Source: Scardovia inopinata JCM 12537
Lineage (GTDB): Bacteria > Actinomycetota > Actinomycetes > Actinomycetales > Bifidobacteriaceae
DNA: 64,000 bases
NCBI RefSeq assembly: GCF_001042695.1
Contig: NZ_AP012334.1
Span: 620,001 to 684,000 of the forward strand
Reading direction: 5' to 3'
The first letter of the stretch is position 1. Each line of letters opens with the position of its first letter. Below the pieces are notes generated by a model. The model was not told the origin of the DNA. It ran no database searches and worked only from the letters and a program-made list of their open reading frames with translations. The position numbers and the translations under genes are program-made. Shown in pieces: positions 62,364 through 64,000 of this stretch.

Positions 62364-63200
62364 TTATCGTTTCTTACTGAAAATCAAGCGGACAATAAGC
62401 CAGACTATGGTGCTGAGAGTCACAATCACAAAGCTGGGCGGCAGATTCAGAATTGTAGAGATAAGCAGCCCAAGCCAAATAGATGCCAGGCAAAGAATAG
62501 TGGCGGTTACCACCGCGGTAAAGGGGGATTTAGTAATCATGGTTGCAGTGGCAGCCGGTGTTATCACCAGGGCAAATACCAGCAGGGTGCCCACAGCAGG
62601 AACGGCAACTGTTATAACCCCCGCCATCAGAGCCATAAAGAGTACATTCATGAAGGCTATTGGTACTCCTTTTGCCCGGGCAACCTGTTCATCAATGGAG
62701 CTGAACAGAAGGGGGCGGAAAACCAGGCTGACAATAAGCAAAAGGAGAGCATCAAAAATTGCGAATCCTGCTAATTGGCCCTTGGTTATAGTCAGAATGG
62801 AGCCAAAAAGTATATTTTGCATTTGCTGAGTAGCCTGAGAAGTCATCCGGGCAAAGTAAAAACCTAAACCGGTAGCAAAGGCAAGAACTGTACCAGTCGC
62901 AATTTCTCTCTGAGAAGCTTTTTTACCCAAGCCTCCAATTATCAGCCCGCCTGCCAGAGCAAAAACCCCCATGCCCAGGGACACGGGCAAACCGAGTATG
63001 GCTGCCAGAGTTGCTCCAGGCAGTCCAATATGAGCCAAGGCGTGGGCAGCAAAGGTTGACTGTCGGGAAATGGTAAAGTAGCCCATGATGCCTGAAGCCA
63101 GGGCGATTAAAAGACCCGCTGCAAAAGCGTTGGCCATAAAAGGTGTGGTCAGAGTCTGTCTCCAGACAGGGGAGTACTGGAAAAAAGTGAGATTATTCAT
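62364..63200 (-). CDS. znuB: metal ABC transporter permease (ZnuB/MntB, ABC-3 family)
   Basis: The membrane subunit of a divalent metal importer, 278 residues with about eight helices. It begins NNLTFFQYSPVWRQTLTTPFMANAF, and has FTISRQSTFAAHALAHIGLPGATLA near 45, GVPIAFMNVLFMALMAGVITVAV (each in part) and the C-terminal SFVIVTLSTIVWLIVRLIFSKKR. The family usually takes Zn, Mn or Fe. The start overlaps the previous stop by 4 bases (ATP-binding subunit). No metal-binding lipoprotein gene is seen in the window; it may lie upstream, beyond 64000. Confidence 0.9.
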   Translation of the reverse strand: MNNLTFFQYSPVWRQTLTTPFMANAFAAGLLIALASGIMGYFTISRQSTFAAHALAHIGLPGATLAAILGLPVSLGMGVFALAGGLIIGGLGKKASQREIATGTVLAFATGLGFYFARMTSQATQQMQNILFGSILTITKGQLAGFAIFDALLLLIVSLVFRPLLFSSIDEQVARAKGVPIAFMNVLFMALMAGVITVAVPAVGTLLVFALVITPAATATMITKSPFTAVVTATILCLASIWLGLLISTILNLPPSFVIVTLSTIVWLIVRLIFSKKR

Positions 63201-64000
63201 TCCTGCTCCTGACTATGCTCACTGTCTGCTAGGCAATCTGCAGAGGTGTGGAACCGAGCAGCTTCGGCCGGGTCATGCAAATCATGGTGAGACCGGCTGG
63301 GCGGTTCAATGCTGCTGTCGTGAGTGACAAACATATCACCCTGAGGAGTGGTAATAACCTCAACCTTGGTTCCGTACAAATGAGTAAGAAGATCTGAGTT
63401 GAGTACTCCATCAATGGGGGAATAATGCGGATGCCCATCTAGAAGATAAACAGCTCCGGTGAGAATAGGCAAAAGAACATTCAGGTCGTGGGAAACAACC
63501 TGAATAGCAATGCCTTCCTGGCGATTGAGCAGAGATAAAAGATCAACCAAAGCACTCTGGCTGGCCATATCCAGATTGGCCAGGGGTTCATCCAGCAGAA
63601 GAAGTTTGGGATCTCCCACCAAAGCCTGTGCTATGGCAGCCCTCTGCCTTTGCCCTCCAGACAACTGGGATAGCCGGCTAGAAGCATAGGGGCGTAGACC
63701 AACAAAATCAATGGCTTCCTGCGCTTTTTTCTTTTCCTTTGCCCTGGTGATGTGCCAGCCGAAACGGGTTCCACTTAAGCCTAAGAGTACAGACTCCATG
63801 ACCGTAATATTGCTGTCGCCGGACGATTCATAACTTTGAGGGACATAGCCTATACGGCTGTTCATCTGTCCGGCCGGTTTGCCTAATACAGTCACGGAGC
63901 CACTGTCGAGCGGAAGCAGACCCAGCTCAACCGAGATCATGGTTGTTTTACCCGCTCCGTTGGTACCTACAATAGCAGTAACGGATCCTGCAGGTATGCT
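63197..64000 (-). CDS. znuC: metal ABC transporter ATP-binding protein, 5' end outside window
   Basis: A truncated ZnuC-type ATPase; 268 codons run to the window edge without an in-frame stop. Walker A is GTNGAGKTT at about 63944-63970, then YVPQSYESSGD (Q-loop), LSGGQRQRAAIAQALVG and LLLDEPLANLDMAS. The C-terminal extension after the Walker B helices (DSSIEPPSRSHHDLHDPAEAARFHTSAD in part, ending with a His/Glu-rich tail) holds several His residues, which might bind metal. It is the partner of the permease, transcribed first. Confidence 0.9.
   Translation of the reverse strand, partial: SIPAGSVTAIVGTNGAGKTTMISVELGLLPLDSGSVTVLGKPAGQMNSRIGYVPQSYESSGDSNITVMESVLLGLSGTRFGWHITRAKEKKKAQEAIDFVGLRPYASSRLSQLSGGQRQRAAIAQALVGDPKLLLLDEPLANLDMASQSALVDLLSLLNRQEGIAIQVVSHDLNVLLPILTGAVYLLDGHPHYSPIDGVLNSDLLTHLYGTKVEVITTPQGDMFVTHDSSIEPPSRSHHDLHDPAEAARFHTSADCLADSEHSQEQE

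Overview
The window is from a Bifidobacteriaceae chromosome, most likely a Scardovia-like or other non-Gardnerella member of mid GC content (inference from gene content and order). The evidence is the actinobacterial gene set (WhiB, CarD, an actinobacterial Mrp without CxxC, the glnA-DUF4191-lpd run, GT2-DUF5719-PF06262, a PdtaS-like kinase), LigA with the long insertion, and a DUF501-Ppx/GppA-FtsB-eno operon. Most of the sequence is ordinary core chromosome, with no phage, insertion sequence or CRISPR array visible.

Layout. 1-7028: ligA, mrp and a very large membrane-anchored copper protein resembling NirK nitrite reductase. 7029-13529 (mostly minus): a structured gap, glnA with a strong terminator, DUF4191, lpd, a class II glutamine amidotransferase and DUF3043. 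13685-17042: a TPP riboswitch and a thiamine-type ECF transporter whose ATPase pair is fused to its T component. 17059-26179: an SLC13-type permease, tRNA-Arg(TCT), an S33 peptidase, ychF, an AT-rich membrane-anchored Mrr-type nuclease, pepT, a GT4 glycosyltransferase, a frame-broken membrane protein and a GNAT acetyltransferase. 26314-35569: pth, mfd, eno, ftsB-like, DUF501, ppx/gppA, tRNA-Leu(TAA), FKBP and greA. 35823-49958: hemolysin III-like protein, PdtaS-like kinase, WhiB, an EccC/EssC-like double ATPase, two LCP ligases, then GT2, DUF5719 and a PF06262 protein, together a cell-envelope block. 50007-58918: HAD phosphatase, ComF, a LexA-boxed umuDC pair, a two-component system, glgB and CarD.

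The most unusual part is 58982-62321. This minus-strand operon has two duplicated membrane-anchored proteins, a lipase with an N-terminal catalytic domain and a C-terminal helical domain, and two small helical proteins. This is the arrangement of a reverse-domain type VII secreted lipase toxin with partner proteins and immunity proteins, as known for TslA/TilA/TlaA/TlaB of Staphylococcus aureus. It lies directly behind a zinc/manganese-type ABC transporter (63197-64000 and 62364-63200) and may be co-transcribed with it. The EccC-like ATPase at 38917-40986 is the only candidate type VII secretion part in the window; no EsxA/B, EccB, EccD or mycosin gene is visible here.

All family assignments come from reading motifs in the translated sequence; no database search was run.
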